Below are positions 1 to 11,331 of a stretch of DNA of 49,235 bases, piece by piece. The position numbers were made by a program, and so were the translations under genes. Under the pieces are notes generated by a model, which saw nothing but the letters and a program-made list of their open reading frames with translations, did not search any database and was not told the origin of the DNA. Location: the NCBI GenBank assembly GCA_002189035.1, contig NEEC01000243.1:1-49235 (forward strand), in the 5' to 3' direction. Every line of letters starts with the position of its first letter. Position 1 is the stretch's first letter. This stretch comes from Utricularia gibba (Eukaryota; Streptophyta; Magnoliopsida; Lamiales; Lentibulariaceae).

Positions 1-3000
1 AGGATGTCATGAGCACCCAAAATGGTTTTCTCACCGCATGCTTTATATCTGAGGAGGCGCTCTCGTGGGCAACGGTATCGAGAAGGAGGTCGAGTCGAGC
101 TCGGCCCATAGTCATTTGTGGCTCGGCAAAAAACTTGATGCATTTCTTAACGTTGGGTTTAATTGGCTGCCTACATGGTTTCTCAAGGAAAAGCTTGTCG
201 TTTTTGGGCGGTGATGTCGTTGTGAACTTCGTTCTGACCCAAGGTTCGGTCTGACTCCTTTGCCACATCGGGTCCTACTCGACGAAAATCGTGCTGCACT
301 TATTGAAGTTAGGATGTCATGAGCACCCAAAATGGTTTTCTCAACCGCATGCTTTATATCTGAGGAGGCGCTCTCGTGGGGCAACGGTATCGAGAAGGAG
401 GTCGAGTCGAGCTCGGGCCCATAGTCATTTGTGGCTCGGCAAAAAACTTGATGCATTTCTTAACGTTGGGTTTTAATTGGCTGCCTACATGGTTTCTCAA
501 GGAAAAGCTTGTCGTTTTTGGGCGGGTGATGTCGTTGTGAACTTCGTTCTGACCCAAGGTTCGGTCTGACTCCTTTGCCACATCGGGTCCTACTCGACGA
601 AATCGTGATGCACTTATTGAAGTTAGGATGTCATAGCACCCAAAATGGTTTTCTCAACCGCATGCTTTATATCTGAGGAGGCGCTCTCGTGGGGCAACGG
701 TATCGAGAAGGAGGTCGAGTCGAGCTCGGGCCCATAGTCATTTGTAGCTCGGCAAAAAACTTGATGCATTTCTTAACGTTGGGTTTTAATTGGCTGCCTA
801 CATGGTTTCTCAAGGAAAAGCTTGTCGTTTTTGGGCGGGTGATGTCGTTGTGAACTTCGTTCTGACCCAAGGTTCCTTGCCACATCGGGTCCTACTCGAC
901 GAAAATCGTGATGCACTTATTGAAGTTAGGATGTCATAAGCACCCAAAATGGTTTTCTCAACCGCATGCTTTATATCTGAGGAGGCGCTCTCGTGGGGCA
1001 ACGGTATCGAGAAGGAGGTCGAGTCGAGCTCGGGCCCATAGTCATTTGTGGCTCGGCAAAAAAACTTGATGCATTTCTTAACGTTGGGTTTTAATTGGCT
1101 GCCTACATGGTTTCTCAAGGAAAAGCTTGTCGTTTTTGGGCGGTGATGTCGTTGTGAACTTCGTTCTGACCCAAGGTTCGGTCTGACTCCTTTGCCACAT
1201 CGGGTCCTACTCGACGAAAATCGTGCTGCACTTATTGAAGTTAGGATGTCATGAGCACCCAAAATGGTTTTCTCAACCGCATGCTTTATATCTGAGGAGG
1301 CGCTCTCGTGGGGCAACGGTATCGAGCAGGTCGAGTCGAGCTCGGGCCCATAGTCATTTGTGCTCGGCAAAAAACTTGATGCATTTCTTAACGTTGGGTT
1401 TTAATTGGCTGCCTACATGGTTTCTCAAGGAAAAGCTTGTCGTTTTTGGGCGGTGATGTCGTTGTGAACTTCGTTCTGACCCAAGGTTCGGTCTGACTCC
1501 TTTGCCACATCGGGTCCTACTCGACGAAAATCGTGCTGCACTTATTGAAGTTAGGATGTCATGAGCACCCAAAATGGTTTTCTCAACCGCATGCTTTATA
1601 TCTGAGGAGGCGCTCTCGTGGGGCAACGGTATCGAGAAGGAGGTCGAGTCGAGCTCGGGCCCATAGTCATTTGTGGCTCGGCAAAAAACTTGATGCATTT
1701 CTTAACGTTGGGTTTAATTGGCTGCCTACATGGTTTCTCAAGGAAAAGCTTGTCGTTTTTGGGCGGTGATGTCGTTGTGAACTTCGTTCTGACCCAAGGT
1801 TCCTTTGCCACATCGGGTCCTACTCGACGAAAATCGTGCTGCACTTATTGAAGTTAGGATGTCATGAGCACCCAAAATGGTTTTCTCAACCGCATGCTTT
1901 ATATCTGAGGAGGCGCTCTCGTGGGGCAACGGTATCGAGAAGGAGGTCGAGTCGAGCTCGGGCCATAGTCATTTGTGGCTCGGCAAAAAACTTGATGCAT
2001 TTCTTAACGTTGGGTTTTAATTGGCTGCCTACATGGTTTCTCAAGGAAAAGCTTGTCGTTTTTGGGCGGTGATGTCGTTGTGAACTTCGTTCTGACCCAA
2101 GGTTCGGTCTGACTCCTTTGCCACATCGGGTCCTACTCGACGAAAATCGTGATGCACTTATTGAAGTTAGGATGTCATGAGCACCCAAAATGGTTTTCTC
2201 AACCGCATGCTTTATATCTGAGGAGGCGCTCTCGTGGGGCAACGGTATCGAGAGGAGGTCGAGTCGAGCTCGGGCCCATAGTCATTTGTGGCTCGGCAAA
2301 AAACTTGATGCATTTCTTAACGTTGGGTTTTAATTGGCTGCCTACATGGTTTCTCAAGGAAAAGCTTGTCGTTTTTGGGCGGTGATGTCGTTGTGAACTT
2401 CGTTCTGACCCAAGGTTCGGTCTGACTCCTTTGCCACATCGGGTCCTACTCGACGAAAATCGTGATGCACTTATTGAAGTTAGGATGTCATAAGCACCCA
2501 AAATGGTTTTCTCAACCGCATGCTTTATATCTGAGGAGGCTCTCTCGTGGGGCAACGGTATCGAGAAGGAGGTCGAGTCGAGCTCGGGCCCATAGTCATT
2601 TGTGCTCGGCAAAAAACTTGATGCATTTCTTAACGTTGGGTTTTAATTGGCTGCCTACATGGTTTCTCAAGGAAAAGCTTGTCGTTTTTGGGCGGGTGAT
2701 GTCGTTGTGAACTTCGTTCTGACCCAAGGTTCTTTGCCACATCGGGTCCTACTCGACGAAAATCGTGCTGCACTTATTGAAGTTAGGATGTCATGAGCAC
2801 CCAAAATGGTTTTCTCAACCGCATGCTTTATATCTTGAGGAGGCGCTCTCGTGGGGCAACGGTATCGAGAAGGAGGTCGAGTCGAGCTCGGGCCCATAGT
2901 CATTTGTGGCTCGGCAAAAAACTTGATGCATTTCTTAACGTTGGGTTTTAATTGGCTGCCTACATGGTTTCTCAAGGAAAAGCTTGTCGTTTTTGGGCGG

Positions 3001-6000
3001 GTGATGTCGTTGTGAACTTCGTTCTGACCCAAGGTTCTGACTCCTTTGCCACATCGGGTCCTACTCGACGAAAATCGTGCTGCACTTATTGAAGTTAGGA
3101 TGTCATGAGCACCCAAAATGGTTTTCTCAACCGCATGCTTTATATCTGAGGAGGCGCTCTCGTGGGGCAACGGTATCGAGAAGGAGGTCGAGTCGAGCTC
3201 GGGCCCATAGTCATTTGTAGCTCGGCAAAAAACTTGATGCATTTCTTAACGTTGGGTTTTAATTGGCTGCCTACATGGTTTCTCAAGGAAAAGCTTGTCG
3301 TTTTTGGGCGGGTGATGTCGTTGTGAACTTCGTTCTGACCCAAGGTTCCTTTGACTCGGGTCCTACTCGACGAAAATCGTGCTGCACTTATTGAAGTTAG
3401 GATGTCATGAGCACCCAAAATGGTTTTCTCAACCGCATGCTTTATATCTGAGGAGGCGCTCTCGTGGGGCAACGGTATCGAGAAGGAGGTCGAGTCGAGC
3501 TCGGGCCCATAGTCATTTGTGGCTCGGCAAAAAACTTGATGCATTTCTTAACGTTGGGTTTTAATTGGCTGCCTACATGGTTTCTCAAGGAAAAGCTTGT
3601 CGTTTTTGGGCGGTGATGTCGTTGTGAACTTCGTTCTGACCCAAGGTTCGGTCTGACTCCTTTGCCACATCGGGTCCTACTCGACGAAAATCGTGCTGCA
3701 CTTATTGAAGTTAGGATGTCATGAGCACCCAAAAATGGTTTTCTCAACCGCATGCTTTATATCTGAGGAGGCGCTCTCGTGGGCAACGGTATCGAGAAGG
3801 AGGTCGAGTCGAGCTCGGGCCCATAGTCATTTGTGGCTCGGCAAAAAACTTGATGCATTTCTTAACGTTGGGTTTTAATTGGCTGCCTACATGGTTTCTC
3901 AAGGAAAAGCTTGTCGTTTTTGGGGGTGATGTCGTTGTGAACTTCGTTCTGACCCAAGGTTCTGACTCCTTTGCCACATCGGGTCCTACTCGACGAAAAT
4001 CGTGATGCACTTATTGAAGTTAGGATGTCATGAGCACCCAAAATGGTTTTCTCAACCGCATGCTTTATATCTGAGGAGGCGCTCTCGTGGGGCAACGGTA
4101 TCGAGAAGGAGGTCGAGTCGAGCTCGGGCCCATAGTCATTTGTGGCTCGGCAAAAAACTTGATGCATTTCTTAACGTTGGGTTTTAATTGGCTGCCTACA
4201 TGGTTTCTCAAGGAAAAGCTTGTCGTTTTTGGGCGGGTGATGTCGTTGTGAACTTCGTTCTGACCCAAGGTTCCTTTGCCACATCGGGTCCTACTCGACG
4301 AAAATCGTGCTGCACTTATTGAAGTTAGGATGTCATGAGCACCCAAAATGGTTTTCTCAACCGCATGCTTTATATCTGAGGAGGCGCTCTCGTGGGGCAA
4401 CGGTATCGAGAAGGAGGTCGAGTCGAGCTCGGGCCCATAGTCATTTGTGCTCGGCAAAAAACTTGATGCATTTCTTAACGTTGGGTTTTAATTGGCTGCC
4501 TACATGGTTTCTCAAGGAAAAGCTTGTCGTTTTTGGGCGGGTGATGTCGTTGTGAACTTCGTTCTGACCCAAGGTTCCTTTGCCACATCGGGTCCTACTC
4601 GACGAAAATCGTGATGCACTTATTGAAGTTAGGATGTCATAGCACCCAAAATGGTTTTCTCAACCGCATGCTTTATATCTGAGGAGGCGCTCTCGTGGGG
4701 CAACGGTATCGAGAAGGAGGTCGAGTCGAGCTCGGGCCCATAGTCATTTGTGGCTCGGCAAAAAACTTGATGCATTTCTTAACGTTGGGTTTTAATTGGC
4801 TGCCTACATGGTTTCTCAAGGAAAAGCTTGTCGTTTTTGGGCGGTGATGTCGTTGTGAACTTCGTTCTGACCCAAGGTTCGGTCTGACTCCTTTGCCACA
4901 TCGGGTCCTACTCGACGAAAATCGTGCTGCACTTATTGAAGTTAGGATGTCATGAGCACCCAAAATGGTTTTCTCAACCGCATGCTTTATATCTGAGGAG
5001 GCGCTCTCGTGGGGCAACGGTATCGAGAAGGAGGTCGAGTCGAGCTCGGGCCCATAGTCATTTGTGGCTCGGCAAAAAACTTGATGCATTTCTTAACGTT
5101 GGGTTTTAATTGGCTGCCTACATGGTTTCTCAAGGAAAAGCTTGTCGTTTTTGGGCGGTGATGTCGTTGTGAACTTCGTTCTGACCCAAGGTTCTGACTC
5201 CTTTGCCACATCGGGTCCTACTCGACGAAAATCGTGCTGCACTTATTGAAGTTAGGATGTCATGAGCACCAAAATGGTTTTCTCAACCGCATGCTTATAT
5301 TGAGGAGGCGCTCTCGTGGGGCAACGGTATCGAGAAGGAGGTCGAGTCGAGCTCGGGCCCATAGTCATTTGTGCTCGGCAAAAAACTTGATGCATTTCTT
5401 AACGTTGGGTTTTAATTGGCTGCCTACATGGTTTCTCAAGGAAAAGCTTGTCGTTTTTGGGCGGTGATGTCGTTGTGAACTTCGTTCTGACCCAAGGTTC
5501 CTGACTCCTTTGCCACATCGGGTCCTACTCGACGAAAATCGTGATGCACTTATTGAAGTTAGGATGTCATGAGCACCCAAAATGGTTTTCTCAACCGCAT
5601 GCTTTATATCTGAGGAGGCGCTCTCGTGGGGCAACGGTATCGAGAAGGAGGTCGAGTCGAGCTCGGGCCCATAGTCATTTGTGCTCGGCAAAAAACTTGA
5701 TGCATTTCTTAACGTTGGGTTTTAATTGGCTGCCTACATGGTTTCTCAAGGAAAAGCTTGTCGTTTTTGGGCGGGTGATGTCGTTGTGAACTTCGTTCTG
5801 ACCCAAGGTTCCTTTGCCACATCGGGTCCTACTCGACGAAAATCGTGCTGCACTTATTGAAGTTAGGATGTCATGAGCACCCAAAATGGTTTTCTCAACC
5901 GCATGCTTTATATCTGAGGAGGCGCTCTCGTGGGGCAACGGTATCGAGAAGGAGGTCGAGTCGAGCTCGGGCCCATAGTCATTTGTGGCTCGGCAAAAAA

Positions 6001-7391
6001 CTTGATGCATTTCTTAACGTTGGGTTTTAATTGGCTGCCTACATGGTTTCTCAAGGAAAAGCTTGTCGTTTTTGGGCGGTGATGTCGTTGTGAACTTCGT
6101 TCTGACCCAAGGTTCGGTCTGACTCCTTTGCCACATCGGGTCCTACTCGACGAAAATCGTGCTGCACTTATTGAAGTTAGGATGTCATGAGCACCCAAAA
6201 TGGTTTTCTCAACCGCATGCTTTATATCTGAGGAGGCGCTCTCGTGGGGCAACGGTATCGAGAAGGAGGTCGAGTCGAGCTCGGGCCCATAGTCATTTGT
6301 GGCTCGGCAAAAAACTTGATGCATTTCTTAACGTTGGGTTTTAATTGGCTGCCTACATGGTTTCTCAAGGAAAAGCTTGTCGTTTTTGGGGGATGTCGTT
6401 GTGAACTTCGTTCTGACCCAAGGTTCTGACTCCTTTGCCACATCGGGTCCTACTCGACGAAAATCGTGATGCACTTATTGAAGTTAGGATGTCATGAGCA
6501 CCCAAAATGGTTTTCTCAACCGCATGCTTTATATCTGAGGAGGCGCTCTCGTGGGGCAACGGTATCGAGAAGGAGGTCGAGTCGAGCTCGGGCCCATAGT
6601 CATTTGTGCTCGGCAAAAAACTTGATGCATTTCTTAACGTTGGGTTTTAATTGGCTGCCTACATGGTTTCTCAAGGAAAAGCTTGTCGTTTTTGGGCGGT
6701 GATGTCGTTGTGAACTTCGTTCTGACCCAAGGTTCCTTTGCCACATCGGGTCCTACTCGACGAAAATCGTGCTGCACTTATTGAAGTTAGGATGTCATGA
6801 GCACCCAAAATGGTTTTCTCAACCGCATGCTTTATATCTGAGGAGGCGCTCTCGTGGGGCAACGGTATCGAGAAGGAGGTCGAGTCGAGCTCGGCCCATA
6901 GTCATTTGTGCTCGGCAAAAAACTTGATGCATTTCTTAACGTTGGGTTTTAATTGGCTGCCTACATGGTTTCTCAAGGAAAAGCTTGTCGTTTTTGGGCG
7001 GTGATGTCGTTGTGAACTTCGTTCTGACCCAAGGTTCCTTTGCCACATCGGGTCCTACTCGACGAAAATCGTGCTGCACTTATTGAAGTTAGGATGTCAT
7101 GAGCACCCAAAATGGTTTTCTCAACCGCATGCTTTATATCTGAGGAGGCGCTCTCGTGGGCAACGGTATCGAGAAGGAGGTCGAGTCGAGCTCGGGCCCA
7201 TAGTCATTTGTGGCTCGGCAAAAAACTTGATGCATTTCTTAACGTTGGGTTTTAATTGGCTGCCTACATGGTTTCTCAAGGAAAAGCTTGTCGTTTTTGG
7301 GCGGTGATGTCGTTGTGAACTTCGTTCTGACCCAAGGTTCTTGCCACATCGGGTCCTACTCGACGAAAATCGTGCTGCACTTATTGAAGTT
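1..7391 (+). repeat. Array block 1: regular copies, GTGCTG type predominant
   Basis: Copies start at 1, 311, 625, 928, 1243, 1553, 1856, 2169, 2482, 2785, 3097, 3399, 3713, 4022, 4327, 4631, 4944, 5254, 5561, 5865, 6179, 6486, 6789 and 7091. At unit position 299, 16 of the 24 junctions read GTGCTGCAC and 8 read GTGATGCAC. Position 121-125 is mostly TGTGGCTC or TGTGCTC; TGTAGCTC is rare (copies at 625 and 3097). The 10-bp deletion form (GGTTCCTTTGCC) is interspersed with full-length tails. One copy (1243) carries GAGCAGG, a variant otherwise characteristic of the far right of the window. No gene is present in this stretch. Confidence 0.95.
3399..7090 (+). repeat. Tentative four-copy higher-order repeat (~1.23 kb, three rounds)
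   Basis: Tail types of twelve consecutive copies follow a repeating order. Full GGTTCGGTCTGACTCC occurs in copies 3399, 4631 and 5865. GGTTCTGACTCC occurs in 3713, 4944 and 6179. GGTTCCTTTGCC or a near form occurs in 4022, 5254 (GGTTCCTGACTCC) and 6486, and GGTTCCTTTGCC in 4327, 5561 and 6789. The period is 1232, 1234 and about 1226 bp. The upstream set from 2169 has a similar length (1230 bp) but a different internal order. Other variable sites, such as C/A at position 299, follow the pattern only partly, so this may be a local segmental duplication series and not an established higher-order repeat. Misassembly could also create or erase it. Confidence 0.45.
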
Positions 7392-7718
7392 AGGATGTCA
7401 TACGGTATCGAGAAGGGTCGAGTCGAGCTCGGGCCCATAGTCATTTGTAGCTTTCGGCTGAGGAAGGAACTTGATGCGTGGGCTTAACGTATCGAAGGAG
7501 GTTGGCTGAGTACATGCTCGTCATAGTCAAAGTCTTGTCTCGGCAAAAAACTTGATGCATTTCTTAACGTTGGTTTTAATTGGCTGCCTACATGGTTTCT
7601 CAAGGAAAAGCTTGTCGTTTTTGGGCGGTGATGTCGTTGTGAACTTCGTTCTGACCCAAGGTTCGTTTTTGCCACATCGGGTCCTACTCGACGAAAATCG
7701 TGCTGCACTTATTGAATT
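7392..7718 (+). repeat. Scrambled repeat copy (rearranged at 7402-7545)
   Basis: The copy begins normally with AGGATGTCAT, then jumps at 7402 to ACGGTATCGAG, losing about 63 bp (unit positions 11-73). From about 7451 to 7540 the sequence no longer aligns cleanly. Fragments such as TTCGGCTGAGG, ACTTGATGCGTGGGCTTAACG, TATCGAAGGAGG, GTACATGCTCG and CATAGTCAAAGTC resemble pieces of the unit in the wrong order with extra bases. Regular sequence resumes at CTCGGCAAAAAACTTGATGC near 7540. It is either a genuine patchwork from template switching or unequal exchange, or a poorly resolved assembly consensus. The total length of 327 bp makes it the longest copy. Confidence 0.8.
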
Positions 7719-10140
7719 AGGATGTCATGAGCACCCAAAATGGTTTTCTCAACCGCATGCTTTATATCTGAGGAGGCGCTCTCGTGGGGCAACGGTATCG
7801 AGAAGGAGGTCGAGTCGAGCTCGGCCATAGTCATTTGTGCTCGGCAAAAAACTTGATGCATTTCTTAACGTTGGTTTTAATTGGCTGCCTACATGGTTTC
7901 TCAAGGAAAAGCTTGTCGTTTTTGGGCGGTGATGTCGTTGTGAACTTCGTTCTGACCCAAGGGTCTGACTCCTTTGCCACATCGGGTCCTACTCGACGAA
8001 AATCGTCACTTATTGAAGTTAGGATGTCATAGCACCCAAAATGTTTTCTCAACCGCATGCTTTATATTGAGGAGGCGCTCTCGTGGGCAACGGTATCGAG
8101 AAGGAGGTCGAGTCGAGCTCGGGCCCATAGTCATTTGTGCTCGGCAAAAAACTTGATGCATTTCTTAACGTTGGGTTTTAATTGGCTGCCTACATGGTTT
8201 CTCAAGGAAAAGCTTGTCGTTTTTGGGCGGTGATGTCGTTGTGAACTTCGTTCTGACCCAAGGTTCCTTTGCCACATCGGGTCCTACTCGACGAAAATCG
8301 TGATGCACTTATTGAAGTTAGGATGTCATAAGCACCCAAAATGGTTTTCTCAACCGCATGCTTTATATCTGAGGAGGCGCTCTCGTGGGCAACGGTATCG
8401 AGAAGGAGGTCGAGTCGAGCTCGGGCCCATAGTCATTTGTAGCTCGGCAAAAAACTTGATGCATTTCTTAACGTTGGTTTTAATTGGCTGCCTACATGGT
8501 TTCTCAAGGAAAAGCTTGTCGTTTTTGGGCGGTGATGTCGTTGTGAACTTCGTTCTGACCCAAGGTTCCTTTTGCCACATCGGGTCCTACTCGACGAAAT
8601 CGTGCTGCACTTATTGAAGTTAGGATGTCATGAGCACCCAAAATGGTTTTCTCAACCGCATGCTTTATATCTGAGAGGCGCTCTCGTGGGGCAACGGTAT
8701 CGAGAAGGGGTCGAGTCGAGCTCGGGCCCATAGTCATTTGTGGCTCGGCAAAAAACTTGATGCATTTCTTAACGTTGGGTTTTAATTGGCTGCCTACATG
8801 GTTTCTCAAGGAAAAGCTTGTCGTTTTTGGGCGGTGATGTCTTGTGAACTTCGTTCTGACCCAAGGTTCCTTTGCCACATCGGGTCCTACTCGACGAAAA
8901 TCGTGCTGCACTTATTGAAGTTAGGATGTCATGAGCACCCAAAATGGTTTTCTCAACCGCATGCTTTATATCTGAGGAGGCGCTCTCGTGGCAACGGTAT
9001 CGAGAAGGAGGTCGAGTCGAGCTCGGGCCCATAGTCATTTGTGGCTCGGCAAAAAACTTGATGCATTTCTTAACGTTGGGTTTTAATTGGCTGCCTACAT
9101 GGTTTCTCAAGGAAAAGCTTGTTTTTTGGGCGGTGATGTCGTTGTGAACTTCGTTCTGACCAAGTTCGGTCTGACTCCTTTGCCACATCGGGTCCTACTC
9201 GACGAAAATCGTGCTGCACTTATTGAAGTTAGGATGTCATGAGCACCCAAAATGGTTTTCTCAACCGCATGCTTTATATCTGAGAGGCGCTCTCGTGGGG
9301 CAACGGTATCGAGAAGGAGGTCGAGTCGAGCTCGGGCCCATAGTCATTTGTGGCTCGGCAAAAAACTTGATGCATTTCTTAACGTTGGGTTTTAATTGGC
9401 TGCCTACATGGTTTCTCAAGGAAAAGCTTGTCGTTTTTGGGCGGTGATGTCGTTGTGACTTCGTTCTGACCCAAGGTTCGGTCTGACTCCTTTGCCACAT
9501 CGGGTCCTACTCGACGAAAATCGTGCTGCACTTATTGAAGTTAGGATGTCATGAGCACCCAAAATGGTTTTCTCAACCGCATGCTTTATATCTGAGGAGG
9601 CTCTCTCGTGGGCAACGGTATCGAAAGAGGTCGAGTCGAGCTCGGGCCCATAGTCATTTGTGCTCGGCAAAAAACTTGATGCATTTCTTAACGTTGGGTT
9701 TTAATTGGCTGCCTACATGGTTTCTCAAGGAAAAGCTTGTCGTTTTGGCGGTGATGTCGTTGTGAACTTCGTTCTGACCCAAGGTTCCTTTGCCACATCG
9801 GGTCCTACTCGACGAAAATCGTGCTGCACTTATTGAAGTTAGGATGTCATAGCACCCAAAATGGTTTTCTCAACCGCATGCTTTATATCTGAGGAGGCGC
9901 TCTCGTGGGCAACGGTATCGAGAAGGAGGTCGAGTCGAGCTCGGGCCCATAGTCATTTGTGGCTCGGCAAAAAACTTGATGCATTCTTAACGTTGGTTTT
10001 AATTGGCTGCCTACATGGTTTCTCAAGGAAAAGCTTGTCGTTTTTGGGCGTGATGTCGTTGTGAACTTCGTTCTGACCCAAGGTTCCTTTTGCCACATCG
10101 GGTCCTACTCGACGAAAATCGTGCTGCACTTATTGAAGTT
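7719..10140 (+). repeat. Array block 2: regular copies between two scrambled zones
   Basis: Copies start at 7719, 8021, 8320, 8622, 8923, 9231, 9543 and 9841, with spacings from 298 to 312 bp. Junctions entering the copies from 8622 onward, including that at 10141, all read GTGCTGCAC. The copy start at 8021 follows a shortened junction (ATCGTCACTTATTG). Single-base losses in G, A and T runs are frequent, for example GGGCAACG for GGGGCAACG and TGTTTTTTGG near 9120. No unique sequence or gene. Confidence 0.93.
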
Positions 10141-11331
10141 AGGATGTCATGAGCACCCAAAATGGTTTTCTCAACCGCATGCTTTATATCTGAGGAGGCG
10201 CTCTCGTGGCAACGGTATCGAGAAGGAGGTCGAGTCGAGCTCGGGCTTGTCGTTTTTGTTGGCGGGTGATGTCGTTGTGAAACTTCGTTCTGACCAACAA
10301 GGTCATTCTGACTTAACCTTTGGGTCGGGTAATTAGCTCGCCTACATGAAAATTCGTGAAACAGCTTTGTCGTTTTTGGGGTGATGTCGTTGTGAACTTC
10401 GTTCTGACCAAGGTCTGACTCCTTTGCCACATCGGGTCCTACTCGACGAAAATCGTGACCACAAAATGGTTTTCTCAACCGCATGCTTTATATTGAGGAG
10501 GCGCTCTCGTGGGGCAACGGTATCGAGAAGGAGGTCGAGTCGAGCTCGGGCCCATAGTCATTTGTAGCTCGGCAAAAAACTTGATGCATTTCTTAACGTT
10601 GGTTTTAATTGGCTGCCTACATGGTTTCTCAAGGAAAAGCTTGTCGTTTTTGGGCGGGTGATGTCGTTTGTGAACTTCGTTCTGACCCAAGGTTCCTTTG
10701 CCACATCGGGTCCTACTCGACGAAAATCGTGCTCTCACTGGGCATTGAAGTAGGATCGAGAAGAGGTCGAGTCGAGCTCGGGCCCATAGTCATTTGTGGC
10801 TCGGCAAAAAACTTGATGCATTTCTTAACGTTGGGTTTTAATTGGCTGCCTACATGGTTTCTCAAGGAAAAGCTTGTCGTTTTTGGCGGGTGATGTCGTT
10901 GTGAACTTCGTTCTGACCCAACTTTTGACATCGGCGCTCCGTGGGACGAACGGTATCGAGAAGGAGGTCGAGTCGAGCTCGGGCCCATAGTCATTTGTAT
11001 TGAAGTTAGGAAAAAACTTGATGCATTCCTTAACGTTTTCGTTTTACTGCCTACATGCTTTATATCTGAGGAGGCGCTCTCGTGGGCAACGGTATCGAGA
11101 AGGAGGTCGAGTCGAGCTCGGGCCCATAGTCATTTGTCGTTTTTGGCAAAAAACTTGATGCATTTCTTAACGTTGGGTTTTAATTGGCTGCCTACATGGT
11201 TTCTCAAGGAAAAGCTTGTCGTTTTTGGGCGGTGATGTCGTTGTGAACTTCGTTCTGACCCAAGGTTCGGTCTGACTCCTTTGCCACATCGGGTCCTACT
11301 CGACGAAAATCGTGCTGCACTTATTGAAGTT
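10141..11331 (+). repeat. Complex scrambled zone within the array
   Basis: Several abnormal copies follow one another. At about 10245 sequence jumps from GAGCTCGGGC to TTGTCGTTTTTG, skipping about 90 bp. From 10290 to 10360 it is degenerate (ACAAGGTCATTCTGAC, GGGTAATTAGCTCGCC, ATGAAAATTCGTGAAAC) before a second TTTGTCGTTTTTGG restarts the tail. At about 10459 a copy begins directly at ACCACAAAATGG without its AGGATGTCAT start. At 10735-10757 the junction reads GCTCTCACTGGGCATTG and then AGGATCGAG, a loss of about 75 bp. At 10920-10955 an altered ACTTTTGACATCGGCGCTCC segment precedes ACGGTATCGAG. At 10995-11060 a short ATTGAAGTTAGG patch sits before AAAAAACTTG, and CTGCCTACATG joins CTTTATATC. 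At about 11136 CATTTGTCGTTTTTGGC replaces CATTTGTGGCTCGGC. Regular copies resume by 11160. Confidence 0.8.

Noticed and set aside
51-60. GAGGAGG as a ribosome binding site upstream of a start codon
   Set aside because: It recurs in every copy as part of the satellite, with no constrained reading frame behind it, and the array structure points to a eukaryote.
92-110. GTCGAGTCGAGCTCGGGCCC palindromic cluster as an operator or terminator
   Set aside because: The perfect palindromes are only 6-8 bases, there is no T-tract after a stable stem, and there is no gene to regulate.
231-260. TTCG-containing segment resembling a CENP-B box
   Set aside because: TTCGTTCTGACCC does not place the required A and CGGG of the NTTCGNNNNANNCGGGN motif, and the minus-strand CCCGAGCTCGACTCG also fails at the key T.
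311-320. TTAGG at copy junctions as a telomeric repeat
   Set aside because: Only a single TTAGG occurs per unit (GTTAGGATG), with no tandem TTAGGG or TTTAGGG run anywhere in the window.
10290-10360. Unique-looking segment as an inserted mobile element
   Set aside because: It is only about 70 bp, retains recognisable unit words such as CGCCTACATG and GTCGTTTTTGG nearby, and has no terminal repeats or target-site duplication that I can see. A scrambled copy fits better.
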